From contig NW_027478523.1 in assembly GCF_051014685.1 (NCBI RefSeq), forward strand, positions 434,001 to 498,000: 64,000 nucleotides of DNA, written 5' to 3'. A program made the position numbers and the translations under genes. The notes beneath the pieces were generated by a model. It was not told the DNA's origin. It worked only from the letters and a program-made list of their open reading frames with translations, and searched no databases. Every line of letters begins with the position of its first letter. Position 1 is the stretch's first letter. Source of the DNA: Ptiloglossa arizonensis (Eukaryota; Arthropoda; Insecta; Hymenoptera; Colletidae). Positions 1-11,375 of the stretch are shown piece after piece.

Positions 1-175
1 GCTCGAAACGAATAACTAGAACGGCCTAGGGGAAAAGTACGCATACCGTTGTAATCGGGCGAGTGTCTACTTTCAGATGCAACAGAAATTTTGCGGATCG
101 GTCAATCCGTTTGCGAGATATGGCAGGTTGGATGTAAGAAACGCTTGAGAAACTCAAAATCTTCGCAGTTCTGAT
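1..175 (+). repeat. First monomer in the window, reference register
   Basis: This monomer sets the numbering used here. It is a marked variant: it carries gagtg at 61-65, gatcgg at 97-102, tttgcg at 110-115 and ggttggatg at 127-135. The same variant recurs at 3676 and 4376. A close relative with a cccagg or agtgcgcaca header recurs at 6651, 9276, 16801, 17676, 29226, 35176, 39026, 47426 and 51626. The choice of base 1 as monomer start is arbitrary, because the array is continuous at both window edges. Confidence 0.9.
145..157. other. TTGAG-AAA-CTCAA dyad (representative copy)
   Basis: Monomer positions 145-157 hold a perfect 5-bp inverted repeat around AAA. It overlaps the self-complementary AAAATTTT tract at 156-163 in most monomers. 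Variants with ctcgagaaactc (for example 1541, 3121 and 7141) lose the outer pairs and gain CTCGAG instead. It could form a small hairpin in a transcript. No function is claimed. Confidence 0.6.
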
Positions 176-1651
176 GCTCGAAACGAATAACTTGAACGGC
201 CTAGGGGAAAACTACACATACCGTTGTTATCGGGCGAGTTTCTACTTTCAGATGCAACAGAAATTTTGCGGATTGGTCGATCCGTTCGCGAGATGTGGCA
301 GTTTGGAAGTAAGGAACGCTTGAGAAACTCAAAATTTTCGCAGTTCTGATGCTCAAAACGAATAACTAGAACGGCCTAGGGGAAAACTACACATACCGTT
401 GTAATCGGGCGAGTTTCTACTTTCAGATGGAACAGAAATTTTGCGGATTGGTCAATTCGTTCGCGAGATGTGGCAGTTTGGAGGTAAGAAACGCTTGAGA
501 AACTCAAAATTTTCGCAGTTCTGATGCTCCAAACGAATAACTAGAACGGCCTAGGGGAAAACTACACATACCGTTGTTATCGTGCGAGTTTCTACTTTCA
601 GATGCAACAGAAATTTTGCGGATTGGTCGATCCGTTCGCGAGATGTGGCAGTTTGGAAGTAAGAAACGCTTGAGAAACTCAAAATTTTCGCAGTTCTGAT
701 GCTCGAAACGAATAACTAGAACCGCCTAGGGGAAAAGTGCGCATACCGTTGTAATCGGGCGAGTTTCTACTTTCAGATGCAACAGAAATTTTGCGGATTG
801 GTCTATCCGTTCGCGAGATGTGGCAGTTTGGAGGTAAGAAACGCTTGAGAAACTCAAAATTTTCGCAGTTCTGATGCTCAAAACGAATAACTAGAACGGC
901 CTAGGGGAAAACTACACATACCGTTGTTATCGGGCGAGTTTCTACTTTCAGATGCAACAGAAATTTTGCGGATTGGTCGATCCGTTCGCGAGATGTGGCA
1001 GTTTGGAAGTAAGAAACGCTTGAGAAACTCAAAATTTTCGCAGTTCTGATGCTCAAAACGAATAACTAGAACGGCCTAGGGGAAAACTACACCTACCGTT
1101 GTAACCGGGCGAGTTTCTACTTTCAGATGCAACAGAAATTTTGCGGATTGGTCAATTCGTTCGCGAGATGTGGCAGTTTGGAGGTAAGAAACGCTTGAGA
1201 AACTCAAAATCTTCGCAGTTCTGATGCTCGAAACGAATAACTTGAACGGCCTAGGGGAAAACTACACATACCGTTGTTATCGGGCGAGTTTCTACTTTCA
1301 GATGCAACAGAAATTTTGCGGATTGGTCGATCCGTTCGCGAGATGTGGCAGTTTGGAAGTAAGGAACGCTTGAGAAACTCAAAATTTTCGCAGTTCTGAT
1401 GCTCAAAACGAATAACTAGAACGGCCTAGGGAAAAACTACACCTACCGTTGTAATCGGGCGAGCTTCTACTTTCAGATGCAACAGAAACTTTGCGGATTG
1501 GTCAATCCGTTCGCGAGATATGGCAGTTTGGAGGTAAGAAACGCTCGAGAAACTCAAAATTTTCGCAGTTCTGATGCTCGAAACGAATAACTAGAAACGC
1601 CTAGGGGAAAAGTGCGCATACCGTTGTAATCGGGCGAGTTTCTACTTTCAG

Positions 1652-1708
1652 ATGCAACAGAAATTTTGCGGATTGATCAATCCGTTCGCGAGATATGGCA
1701 GTTTGGAG
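1652..1708 (+). other. 57-nt open cassette between splice-site-like signals (representative copy)
   Basis: In the consensus, tttctactttcag (64-76) resembles a 3' splice site and is followed directly by ATG. GAG then GTAAGA (131-139) resembles a 5' splice site. The 57 nt between them is 19 open codons (MQQKFCGLVNPFARYGSLE), a multiple of three, so repeated splicing would keep frame. The implied intron is 118 nt. Many monomers break a signal (gagataag and gaaataag lose the GT; tttcaaatg, ttacaaatg and tttcggatg lose the AG), which argues against selection. It is annotated as a sequence pattern, not as a gene. Confidence 0.3.
1669..1684. other. 16-bp perfect palindrome (representative copy)
   Basis: In monomers with a at position 101, monomer positions 94-109 read CGGATTGATCAATCCG, which equals its own reverse complement. 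The more common form has g at 101, giving two 7-bp arms around GT. This copy is in monomer 10. The palindromic form is scattered through the array, for example at monomers starting 1926, 2626, 4901, 7876, 8576, 18726 and 49001. A dyad of this kind can be a dimeric protein binding site or form a cruciform; neither is shown here. Confidence 0.75.
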
Positions 1709-2294
1709 GTAAGAAACGCTTGAGAAACTCAAAATTTTGGCAGTTCTGATGCTCAAAACGAATAACTAGAACGGCTTAGGGGAAAACTACACCTACCGTT
1801 GTAATCGGGCGAGTTTCTGCTTTCAGATGCAACAGTAATTTTGCGGATTGGTCAATCCGTTCGCTCGATATGGCAGTTTGGAGGTAAGAAACGCTCGAGA
1901 AACTCCAAGTTTTCGCAGTTCTGATGCTCGAAACGAAGAACTAGAACCGCCTAGGGGAAAAGTGCGCATACCGTTGTAATCGGGCGAGTTTCTACTTTCA
2001 GATGCAACAGAAATTTTGCGGATTGATCAATCCGTTCGCGAGATATGGCAGTTTGGAGATAAGAAACGCTTGAGAAACTCAAAATTTTCGCAGTTCTGAT
2101 GCTCGAAACGAATGACCAGAACGGCCTAGGGGAGAAGTACGCATACCGTTGTAATCGGGCGAGTTTCTACTTTCAGATGCAACAGAAATTTTGCGGATTG
2201 GTCTATCCGTTCGCGAGATGTGGCAGTTTGGAGGTAAGAAACGCTTGAGAAACTCAAAATTTTCGCAGTTCTGATGCTCAAAACGATTAACTAG

Positions 2295-3355
2295 AACGGC
2301 CTAGGGGAAAACTACACATACCGTTGTTATCGGGCGAGTTTCTACTTTCAGATGCAACAGAAATTTTGCGGATTGGTCGATCCGTTCGCGAGATGTGGCA
2401 GTTTGGAAGTAAGAAACGCTTGAGAAACTCAAAATTTTCGCAGTTCTGATGCTCAAAACGAATAACTAGAACGGCCTAGGGGAAAACTACACCTACCGTT
2501 GTAATCGGGCGAGTTTCTACTTTCAGATGCAACAGAAATTTTGCGGATTGGTCAATCCGTTCGCTCGATATGGCAGTTTGGAGGTAAGAAACGCTCGAGA
2601 AACTCAAAATTTTCGCAGTTCTGATGCTCGAAACGAATAACTAGAACAGCCTAGGGGAAAAGTGCGCATACCGTTGTAATCGGGCGAGTTTCTACTTTCA
2701 GATGCAACAGAAATTTTGCGGATTGATCAATCCGTTCGCGAGATATGGCAGTTTGGAGATAAGAAACGCTTGAGAAACTCAAAATTTTCGCAGTTCTGAT
2801 GATCGAAACGAATGACTAGAACGGCCTAGGGGAAAACTACACATACCGTTGTTATCGGGCGAGTTTCTACTTTCAGATGCAACAGAAATTTTGCGGATTG
2901 GTCGATCCGTTCGCGAGATGTGGCAGTTTGGAAGTAAGAAACGCTTGAGAAACTCAAAATTTTCGCAGTTCTGATGCTCAAAACGAATAACTAGAACGGC
3001 CTAGGGGAAAACTACACCTACCGTTGTAATCGGGCGAGTTTCTACTTTCAGATGCAACAGAAATTTTGCGGATTGGTCAATCCGTTCGCTCGATATGGCA
3101 GTTTGGAGGTAAGAAACGCTCGAGAAACTCAAAATTTTCGCAGTTCTGATGCTCGAAACGAATAACTAGAACAGCCTAGGGGAAAAGTGCGCATACCGTT
3201 GTAATCGGGCGAGTTTCTACTTTCAGATGCAACAGAAATTTTGCGGATTGATCAATCCGTTCGCGAGATATGGCAGTTTGGAGATAAGAAACGCTTGAGA
3301 AACTCAAAATTTTCGCAGTTCTGATGATCGAAACGAATGACTAGAACGGCCTAGG
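2295..3355 (+). repeat. 3-mer (525-bp) tandem duplication
   Basis: Bases of about 2295-2830 are repeated at about 2820-3355. The shared order is a gttat/gtcgatcc monomer, then an acctac/tcgctcg monomer, then an acagcc/gattgatc monomer with gagataag. The acagcc header, a rare marker, appears at 2626 and 3151, exactly 525 bp apart. The left edge is shown by the header change from gctcaaaacgattaa (2276) to gatcgaaacgaatga (2801). The right edge is shown by ggaaaac at 2831 against ggagaag at 3356. Confidence 0.85.
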
Positions 3356-3542
3356 GGAGAAGTACGAATACCGTTGTAATCGGGCGAGTTTCTACTTTCA
3401 GATGCAACAGAAATCATGCGGATTGGTCAATCCGTTCGCGAGATATGGCAGTTTGTAGGTAAGAAACGCTTGAGAAACTCAAAATTTTCGCAGTTCTGAT
3501 GCTCGAAACGAATAACTGGAACGGCCTAGGGGAAAACTACAC

Positions 3543-4979
3543 ATACCGTTGTAATCGGGCGAGTTTCTACTTTCAGATGGAACAGAAATTTTGCGGATTG
3601 GTCAATTCGTTCGCGAGATGTGGCAGTTTGGAGGTAAGAAACGCTTGAGAAACTCAAAATTTTCGCAGTTCTGATGCTCGAAACGAATAACTAGAACGGC
3701 CTAGGGGAAAAGTACGCATACCGTTGTAATCGGGCGAGTGTCTACTTTCAGATGCAACAGAAATTTTGCGGATCGGTCAATCCGTTTGCGAGATATGGCA
3801 GGTTGGATGTAAGAAACGCTTGAGAAACTCAAAATCTTCGCAGTTCTGATGCTCGAAACGAATAACTTGAACGGCCTAGGGGAAAACTACACATACCGTT
3901 GTTATCGGGCGAGTTTCTACTTTCAGATGCAACAGAAATTTTGCGGATTGGTCGATCCGTTCGCGAGATGTGGCAGTTTGGAAGTAAGGAACGCTTGAGA
4001 AACTCAAAATTTTCGCAGTTCTGATGCTCAAAACGAATAACTAGAACGGCCTAGGGAAAAACTACACCTACCGTTGTAATCGGGCGAGCTTCTACTTTCA
4101 GATGCAACAGAAATTTTGCGGATTGGTCAATCCGTTCGCGAGATATGGCAGTTTGGAGGTAAGAAACGCTCGAGAAACTCAAAATTTTCGCAGTTCTGAT
4201 GCTCGAAACGAATAACTAGAAACGCCTAGGGGAAAAGTGCGCATACCGTTGTAATCGGGCGAGTTTCTACTTTCAGATGGAACAGAAATTTTGCGGATTG
4301 GTCAATTCGTTCGCGAGATGTGGCAGTTTGGAGGTAAGAAACGCTTGAGAAACTCAAAATTTTCGCAGTTCTGATGCTCGAAACGAATAACTAGAACGGC
4401 CTAGGGGAAAAGTACGCATACCGTTGTAATCGGGCGAGTGTCTACTTTCAGATGCAACAGAAATTTTGCGGATCGGTCAATCCGTTTGCGAGATATGGCA
4501 GGTTGGATGTAAGAAACGCTTGAGAAACTCAAAATCTTCGCAGTTCTGATGCTCGAAACGAATAACTTGAACGGCCTAGGGGAAAACTACACATACCGTT
4601 GTTATCGGGCGAGTTTCTACTTTCAGATGCAACAGAAATTTTGCGGATTGGTCGATCCGTTCGCGAGATGTGGCAGTTTGGAAGTAAGGAACGCTTGAGA
4701 AACTCAAAATTTTCGCAGTTCTGATGCTCAAAACGAATAACTAGAACGGCCTAGGGAAAAACTACACCTACCGTTGTAATCGGGCGAGCTTCTACTTTCA
4801 GATGCAACAGAAATTTTGCGGATTGGTCAATCCGTTCGCGAGATATGGCAGTTTGGAGGTAAGAAACGCTCGAGAAACTCAAAATTTTCGCAGTTCTGAT
4901 GCTCGAAACGAATAACTAGAAACGCCTAGGGGAAAAGTGCGCATACCGTTGTAATCGGGCGAGTTTCTACTTTCAGATG
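3543..4979 (+). repeat. 4-mer (700-bp) tandem duplication
   Basis: Bases 3543-4279 and 4243-4979 match at an offset of 700 bp (4 monomers). The matched part includes the gagtg monomer (3676 and 4376), the cttgaac monomer (3851 and 4551) and the agggaaaaactac monomer (4026 and 4726). The junction lies inside monomer 25 (4201-4375). Its first part is of the aacgcc type and its later part is of the gatggaacag/gtcaattcg type, so the exchange lies between about monomer positions 42 and 80. Confidence 0.88.
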
Positions 4980-6300
4980 CAACAGAAATTTTGCGGATTG
5001 ATCAATCCGTTCGCGAGATATGGCAGTTTGGAGGTAAGAAACGCTTGAGAAACTCAAAATTTTGGCAGTTCTGATGCTCAAAACGAATAACTAGAACGGC
5101 TTAGGGGAAAACTACACCTACCGTTGTAATCGGGCGAGTTTCTGCTTTCAGATGCAACAGTAATTTTGCGGATTGGTCAATCCGTTCGCTCGATATGGCA
5201 GTTTGGAGGTAAGAAACGCTCGAGAAACTCAAAGTTTTCGCAGTTCTGATGTTCGAAACGAAGAACTAGAACCGCCTAGGGGAAAAGTGCGCATACCGTT
5301 GTAATCGGGCGAGTTTCTACTTTCAGATGCAACAGAAATTTTGCGGATTGATCAATCCGTTCGCGAGATATGGCAGTTTGGAGATAAGAAACGCTTGAGA
5401 AACTCAAAATTTTCGCAGTTCTGATGCTCGAAACGAATGACTAGAACGGCCTAGGGGAGGAGTACGCATACCGTTGTAATCGGGCGAGTTTCTATTTTCA
5501 GATGCAACAGAAATTTTGCGGATTGGTCTATCCGTTCGCGAGATGTGGCAGTTTGGAGGTAAGAAACGCTTGAGAAACTCAAAATTTTCGCAGTTCTGAT
5601 GCTCAAAACGATTAACTAGAACGGCCTAGGGGAAAACTACACATACCGTTGTTATCGGGCGAGTTTCTACTTTCAGATGCAACAGAAATTTTGCGGATTG
5701 GTCGATCCGTTCGCGAGATGTGGCAGTTTGGAAGTAAGAAACGCTTGAGAAACTCAAAATTTTCGCAGTTCTGATGCTCAAAACGAATAACTAGAACGGC
5801 CTAGGGGAAAACTACACCTACCGTTGTAATCGGGCGAGTTTCAACTTTCAGATGCAACAGAAATTTTGCGGATTGATCAATCCGTTCGCGAGATATGGCA
5901 GTTTGGAGATAAGAAACGCTTGAGAAACTCAAAATTTTCGCAGTTCTGATGATCGAAACGAATGACTAGAACGGCCTAGGGGAGAAGTACGAATACCGTT
6001 GTAATCGGGCGAGTTTCTACTTTCAGATGCAACAGAAATCATGCGGATTGGTCAATCCGTTCGCGAGATATGGCAGTTTGTAGGTAAGAAACGCTTGAGA
6101 AACTCAAAATTTTCGCAGTTCTGATGCTCGAAACGAATAACTGGAACGGCCTAGGGGAAAACTACACATACCGTTGTAATCGGGCGAGTTTCTACTTTCA
6201 GATGGAACAGAAATTTTGCGGATTGGTCAATTCGTTCGCGAGATGTGGCAGTTTGGAGGTAAGAAACGCTTGAGAAACTCAAAATTTTCGCAGTTCTGAT

Positions 6301-9300
6301 GCTCGAAACGAATAACTAGAACGGCCTAGGGGAAAAGTACGCATACCGATGTAATCGGGCGAGTTTCTACTTTCAGATGCAACAGAAATTTTGCGGATTG
6401 GTCGATCCGTTCGGGAGATATGGCAGTTTGGAAGTAAGAAACACTTGAGAAACTCAAAATTTTCGCAGTTCTGATGCTCGAAATGAATTACTGGAACGGC
6501 CTAGGGGAAAACTACACATACCGTTGTAATCGGGCGAGTTTCTACTTTCGGATGCAACAGAAATTTTGCGGATTGGTCAATCCGTTCGCGAGATATAGCA
6601 GTTTGGAGGTAAGAAACGCTTGAGAAACTCAAAATTTGCGCAGTTCTGATGCTTGAAACGAATAACTAGAACGGCCCAGGGGAAAAGTGCGCACACCGTT
6701 GTAATCGGGCGAGTGTCTACTTTCAGATGCAACAGAAATTTTGCGGATCGGTCAATCCGTTTGCGAGATATGGCAGGTTGGATGTAAGAAACGCTTGAGA
6801 AACTCAAAATCTTCGCAGTTCTGATGCTCGAAACGAATAACTTGAACGGCCTAGGGGAAAACTACACATACCGTTGTAATCGGCCGAGTTTCTACTTTCA
6901 GATGCAACAGAAATTTTGCGGATTGGTCAATCCGTTCGCGAGATGTGGCAGTTTGGAGGTAAGAAACGCTTGAGAAACTCAAAATTTGCGCAGTTCTGAT
7001 GCTTGAAACGAATAACTAGAACGGCCTAGGGGGAAAGTGTGTATACCGCTGTAATGGGGCGAGTTTCTACTTTCAGATGCAACAGAAATTTTGCGGATTG
7101 GTCAATCGGTTCGCTCGATATGGCAGTTTGGAGGTAAGAAACGCTCGAGAAACTCAAAATTTTCGCAGTTCTGATGCTCGAAACTAATAACTAGAACGGC
7201 CTAGGGGAAAACTACACCTACCGTTGTAGTCGGGCGAGTTTCTACTTTCAGATGCAACAGAAATTTTGCGGATTGGTCAATCCGTTCGCGAGATATGGCA
7301 GTTTGAAGGTAAGAAACGCTTGAGAAACTCAAAATTTTCGCTGTTCTGATGCTCGAAACGAATAACTAGAACCGCCTAGGGGAAAAGTGCGCATACCGTT
7401 GTAATCAGGCGAGTTTCTACTTACAAATGCAATAGAAATTTTGCGGATTGGTCAATCCGTTCGCGAGATATGGCAGTTTGGAGGTAAGAAGCGCTTGAGA
7501 AACTCAAAATTTTCGCAGTTCTGATGCTCGAAATGAATAACTGTAACGGCCTAAGGGAAAACTACTCATACGGTTGGAATCGGGCGAGTTTCTACTTTCA
7601 GATGCAACAGAAATTTTGCGGATTGGTCAATCCGTTCGCGAGATATGGCAGTTTGGAGGTAAGAAACGCTTGAGGAACTCAAAATTTTCGCAGTTCTGAT
7701 GCTCGAAACGAATAACTAGAACCGCCTAGGGGAAAAGTGCGCATACCGTTGTAATCGGGCGAGTTTCTACTTTCAAATGCAATAGAAATTTTGCGGATTG
7801 GTCAATCCGTTCGCGAGATATGGCAGTTTGGAGGTAAGAAGCGCATGAGAAACTCAAAATTTTCGCAGTTCTGATGCTCGAAATGAATAACTGTAACGGC
7901 CTAAGGAAAAACTACTCATACCGTTGGAATCGGGCGAGTTTCTACTTTCAGATGCAACAGAAATTTTGCGGATTGATCAATCCGTTCGCGAGATGTGGCA
8001 GTTTGGAGGTAAGAAACGCTTGAGAAACTCAAAATTTTCGCAGTTCTGATGCTCGAAACGAATAAGTAGAACGGCCTAGGGGAAAAGTACGCATACCGAT
8101 GTAATCGGGCGAGTTTCTACTTTCAGATGCAACAGAAATTTTGCGGATTGGTCGATCCGTTCACGAGATATGGCAGTTTGGAAGTAGGAAACGCTTGAGA
8201 AGCTCAAAATTTTCGCAGTTCTGATGCTCGAAACGAATGACTAGAACGGCCTAGGGGAAAAGTGCGCATACCGTTGTAATCAGGCGAGTCTCTACTTTCA
8301 AATGCAATAGAAATTTTGCGGATTGGTCAATCCGTTCGCGAGATATGGCAGTTTGGAGGTAAGAAGCGCTTGAGAAACTCAAAATTTTCGCAGTTCTGAT
8401 GCTCGAAATGAATAACTGTAACGGCCTAAGGGAAAACTACTCATACCGTTGGAATCGGGCGAGTTTCTACTTTCAGATGCAACAGAAGTTTTGCGGATTG
8501 GTCAATCCGTTCGCGAGATATGGCAGTTTGGAGGTAAGAAACGCTTGAGAAACTCAAAATTTTCGCAGTTCTGATGCTCGAAACGAATAACTAGAACGGC
8601 CTAGGGGAAAAGTACGCATACCGTTGTAATCGGGCGAGTTTCTACTTTCAGATGCAACAGAAATTTTGCGGATTGATCAATCCGTTCGCGAGATATGGCA
8701 GTTTGGAAATAAGAAACGCTTGAGAAACTCAAAATTTTCGCAGTTCTGATGCTCGAAACGAATAACTAGAACGGCCTAGGGGAAAAGTACGCATACCGAT
8801 GTAATCGGGCGAGTTTCTACTTTCAGATGCAACAGAAATTTTGCGGATTGGTCGATCCGTTCACGAGATATGGCAGTTTGGAAGTAGGAAACGCTTGAGA
8901 AGCTCAAAATTTTCGCAGTTCTGATGCTCGAAACGAATGACTAGAACGGCCTAGGGGAGAAGTACGCATACCGATTTAATCGGGCGAGTTTCTACTTTCA
9001 GATGCAACAGAAGTTTTGCGGATTGGTCGATCCGTTCGGGAGATATGGCAGTTTGGAAGTAAGAAACACTTGAGAAACTCAAAATTTTCGCAGTTCTGAT
9101 GCTCGAAATGAATTACTGGAACGGCCTAGGGGAAAACTACACATACCGTTGTAATCGGGCGAGTTTCTACTTTCGGATGCAACAGAAATTTTGCGGATTG
9201 GTCAATCCGTTCGCGAGATATAGCAGTTTGGAGGTAAGAAACGCTTGAGAAACTCAAAATTTGCGCAGTTCTGATGCTTGAAACGAATAACTAGAACGGC

Positions 9301-11375
9301 CCAGGGGAAAAGTGCGCACACCGTTGTAATCGGGCGAGTGTCTACTTTCAGATGCAACAGAAATTTTGCGGATCGGTCAATCCGTTTGCGAGATATGGCA
9401 GGTTGGATGTAAGAAACGCTTGAGAAACTCAAAATCTTCGCAGTTCTGATGCTCGAAACGAATAACTTGAACGGCCTAGGGGAAAACAACACATACCGTT
9501 GTAATCGGCCGAGTTTCTACTTTCAGATGCAACAGAAATTTTGCGGATTGGTCAATCCGTTCGCGAGATGTGGCAGTTTGGAGGTAAGAAACGCTTGAGA
9601 AACTCAAAATTTGCGCAGTTCTGATGCTTGAAACGAATAACTAGAACGGCCTAGGGGGAAAGTGCGCATACCGCTGTAATGGGGCGAGTTTCTACTTTCA
9701 GATGCAACAGAAATTTTGCGGATTGGTCAATCGGTTCGCTCGATATGGCAGTTTGGAGGTAAGAAACGCTCGAGAAACTCAAAATTTTCGCAGTTCTGAT
9801 GCTCGAAACTAATAACTAGAACGGCCTAGGGGAAAACTACACCTACCGTTGTAGTCGGGCGAGTTTCTACTTTCAGATGCAACAGAAATTTTGCGGATTG
9901 GTCAATCCGTTCGCGAGATATGGCAGTTTGAAGGTAAGAAACGCTTGAGAAACTCAAAATTTTCGCTGTTCTGATGCTCGAAACGAATAACTAGAACCGC
10001 CTAGGGGAAAAGTGCGCATACCGTTGTAATCAGGCGAGTTTCTACTTACAAATGCAATAGAAATTTTGCGGATTGGTCAATCCGTTCGCGAGATATGGCA
10101 GTTTGGAGGTAAGAAGCGCTTGAGAAACTCAAAATTTTCGCAGTTCTGATGCTCGAAACGAATAACTAGAACCGCCTAGGGGAAAAGTCCGCATACCGTT
10201 GTAATCGGGCGAGTTTCTACTTTCAAATGCAATAGAAATTTTGCGGATTGGTCAATCCGTTCGCGAGATATGGCAGTTTGGAGGTAAGAAGCGCATGAGA
10301 AACTCAAAATTTTCGCAGTTCTGATGCTCGAAATGAATAACTGTAACGGCCTAAGGGAAAACTACTCATACCGTTGGAATCGGGCGAGTTTCTACTTTCA
10401 GATGCAACAGAAATTTTGCGGATTGATCAATCCGTTCGCGAGATGTGGCAGTTTGGAGGTAAGAAACGCTTGAGAAACTCAAAATTTTCGCAGTTCTGAT
10501 GCTCGAAACGAATAAGTAGAACGGCCTAGGGGAAAAGTACGCATACCGATGTAATCGGGCGAGTTTCTACTTTCAGATGCAACAGAAATTTTGCGGATTG
10601 GTCGATCCGTTCACGAGATATGGCAGTTTGGAAGTAGGAAACGCTTGAGAAGCTCAAAATTTTCGCAGTTCTGATGCTCGAAACGAATGACTAGAACGGC
10701 CTAGGGGAAAAGTGCGCATACCGTTGTAATCAGGCGAGTTTCTACTTTCAAATGCAATAGAAATTTTGCGGATTGGTCAATCCGTTCGCGAGATATGGCA
10801 GTTTGGAGGTAAGAAGCGCTTGAGAAACTCAAAATTTTCGCAGTTCTGATGCTCGAAATGAATAACTGTAACGGCCTAAGGGAAAACTACTCATACCGTT
10901 GGAATCGGGCGAGTTTCTACTTTCAGATGCAACAGAAGTTTTGCGGATTGGTCAATCCGTTCGCGAGATATGGCAGTTTGGAGGTAAGAAACGATTGAGA
11001 AACTCAAAATTTTCGCAGTTCTGATGCTCGAAACGAATAACTAGAACGGCCTAGGGGAAAAGTACGCATACCGTTGTAATCGGGCGAGTTTCTACTTTCA
11101 GATGCAACAGAAATTTTGCGGATTGATCAATCCGTTCGCGAGATATGGCAGTTTGGAAATAAGAAACGCTTGAGAAACTCAAAATTTTCGCAGTTCTGAT
11201 GCTCGAAACGAATAACTAGAACGGCCTAGGGGAAAAGTACGCATACCGATGTAATCGGGCGAGTTTCTACTTTCAGATGCAACAGAAATTTTGCGGATTG
11301 GTCGATCCGTTCACGAGATATGGCAGTTTGGAAGTAGGAAACGCTTGAGAAGCTTAAAATTTTCGCAGTTCTGAT
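6301..11375 (+). repeat. 15-mer (2625-bp) higher-order repeat, two copies
   Basis: Copy 1 is monomers 37-51 (6301-8925). Copy 2 is monomers 52-65 (8926-11375) and has 14 monomers. Types run in the same order through gttcggg, aaatgaatta, cccagg, cggccgag, ctaggggga, aaactaataa, ttacaaatgcaatag and so on. The ctgtaacggcctaaggg monomer at 7526 has no partner in copy 2, so the offset drops from 2625 to 2450 bp after it. Private changes seen include gtgtgtata at 7037 and ctaaggaaaa near 7901 in copy 1, and agtccgc near 10187 and acgattgag near 10991 in copy 2. Much of copy 2 recurs at 17326-20475. Confidence 0.88.
7001..7175 (+). repeat. Landmark divergent monomer (ctaggggga / ccgctg / tggggcg type)
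   Basis: This variant differs from consensus at about nine sites: a gcttg header, an extra g in the ctagg run by substitution, ccgctg, tggggcgag, tcggttcgctcg and ctcgagaaa. It occurs ten times, starting at 7001, 9626, 11726, 18026, 20476, 23976, 30801, 36751, 40601 and 51976. The intervals are 15, 12, 36, 14, 20, 39, 34, 22 and 65 monomers. It is almost always followed by the aaactaataa/acctac/gtagtc monomer; the exception is the 51976 copy. It is a useful anchor for reading higher-order structure. The 7001 copy alone has gtgtgtata in place of gtgcgcata. Confidence 0.9.

Larger units (their letters stand above)
1..6300 (+). repeat. Left subfamily domain, monomers 1-36
   Basis: This domain is defined by variants that are rare or absent elsewhere except at 47601-50500. 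They include headers ending in ca (gctcaaaacg at 351, 876, 1051, 1401, 1751, 2276, 2451, 2976, 4026, 4726, 5076, 5601 and 5776), actacacctac in place of agtgcgcatac, acggcttagg, cagtaatt, and tcgctcg in place of tcgcgag. The order of types at 1401-2275 is repeated at 4726-5600 (offset 19 monomers). Monomer 25 (4201) and monomer 34 (5776) are chimeras of two types found intact elsewhere, marking recombination junctions. There is no gene in this stretch. Confidence 0.88.

Noticed and set aside
109..125. Partial match to the CENP-B box at monomer positions 109-125 (TTCG, then A, then GG in the right spacing)
   Set aside because: It fits 7 of the 9 essential positions. By a simple estimate about half of random 175-bp repeats would show one such match on either strand, and TGGC in place of CGGG breaks the core. 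Monomers with CGGC (43691 and 45966) have TTCA in place of TTCG.
94..130. tRNA-like or RNA polymerase III box A/B similarity (ggtcaatcc, tggcagtttgg)
   Set aside because: Box B lacks the GTTCRA core in consensus, box A has mismatches, the order is wrong (B-like before A-like), and no cloverleaf can be drawn.
6577..6807. Short minus-strand open frames (76-96 codons), 13 near-identical copies
   Set aside because: They lie wholly in satellite monomers, cross a monomer boundary, show no domain I recognise, and exist only where t27c removes a stop codon. Because 175 is 1 modulo 3, each frame reads the monomer in shifting phase and soon meets a stop.
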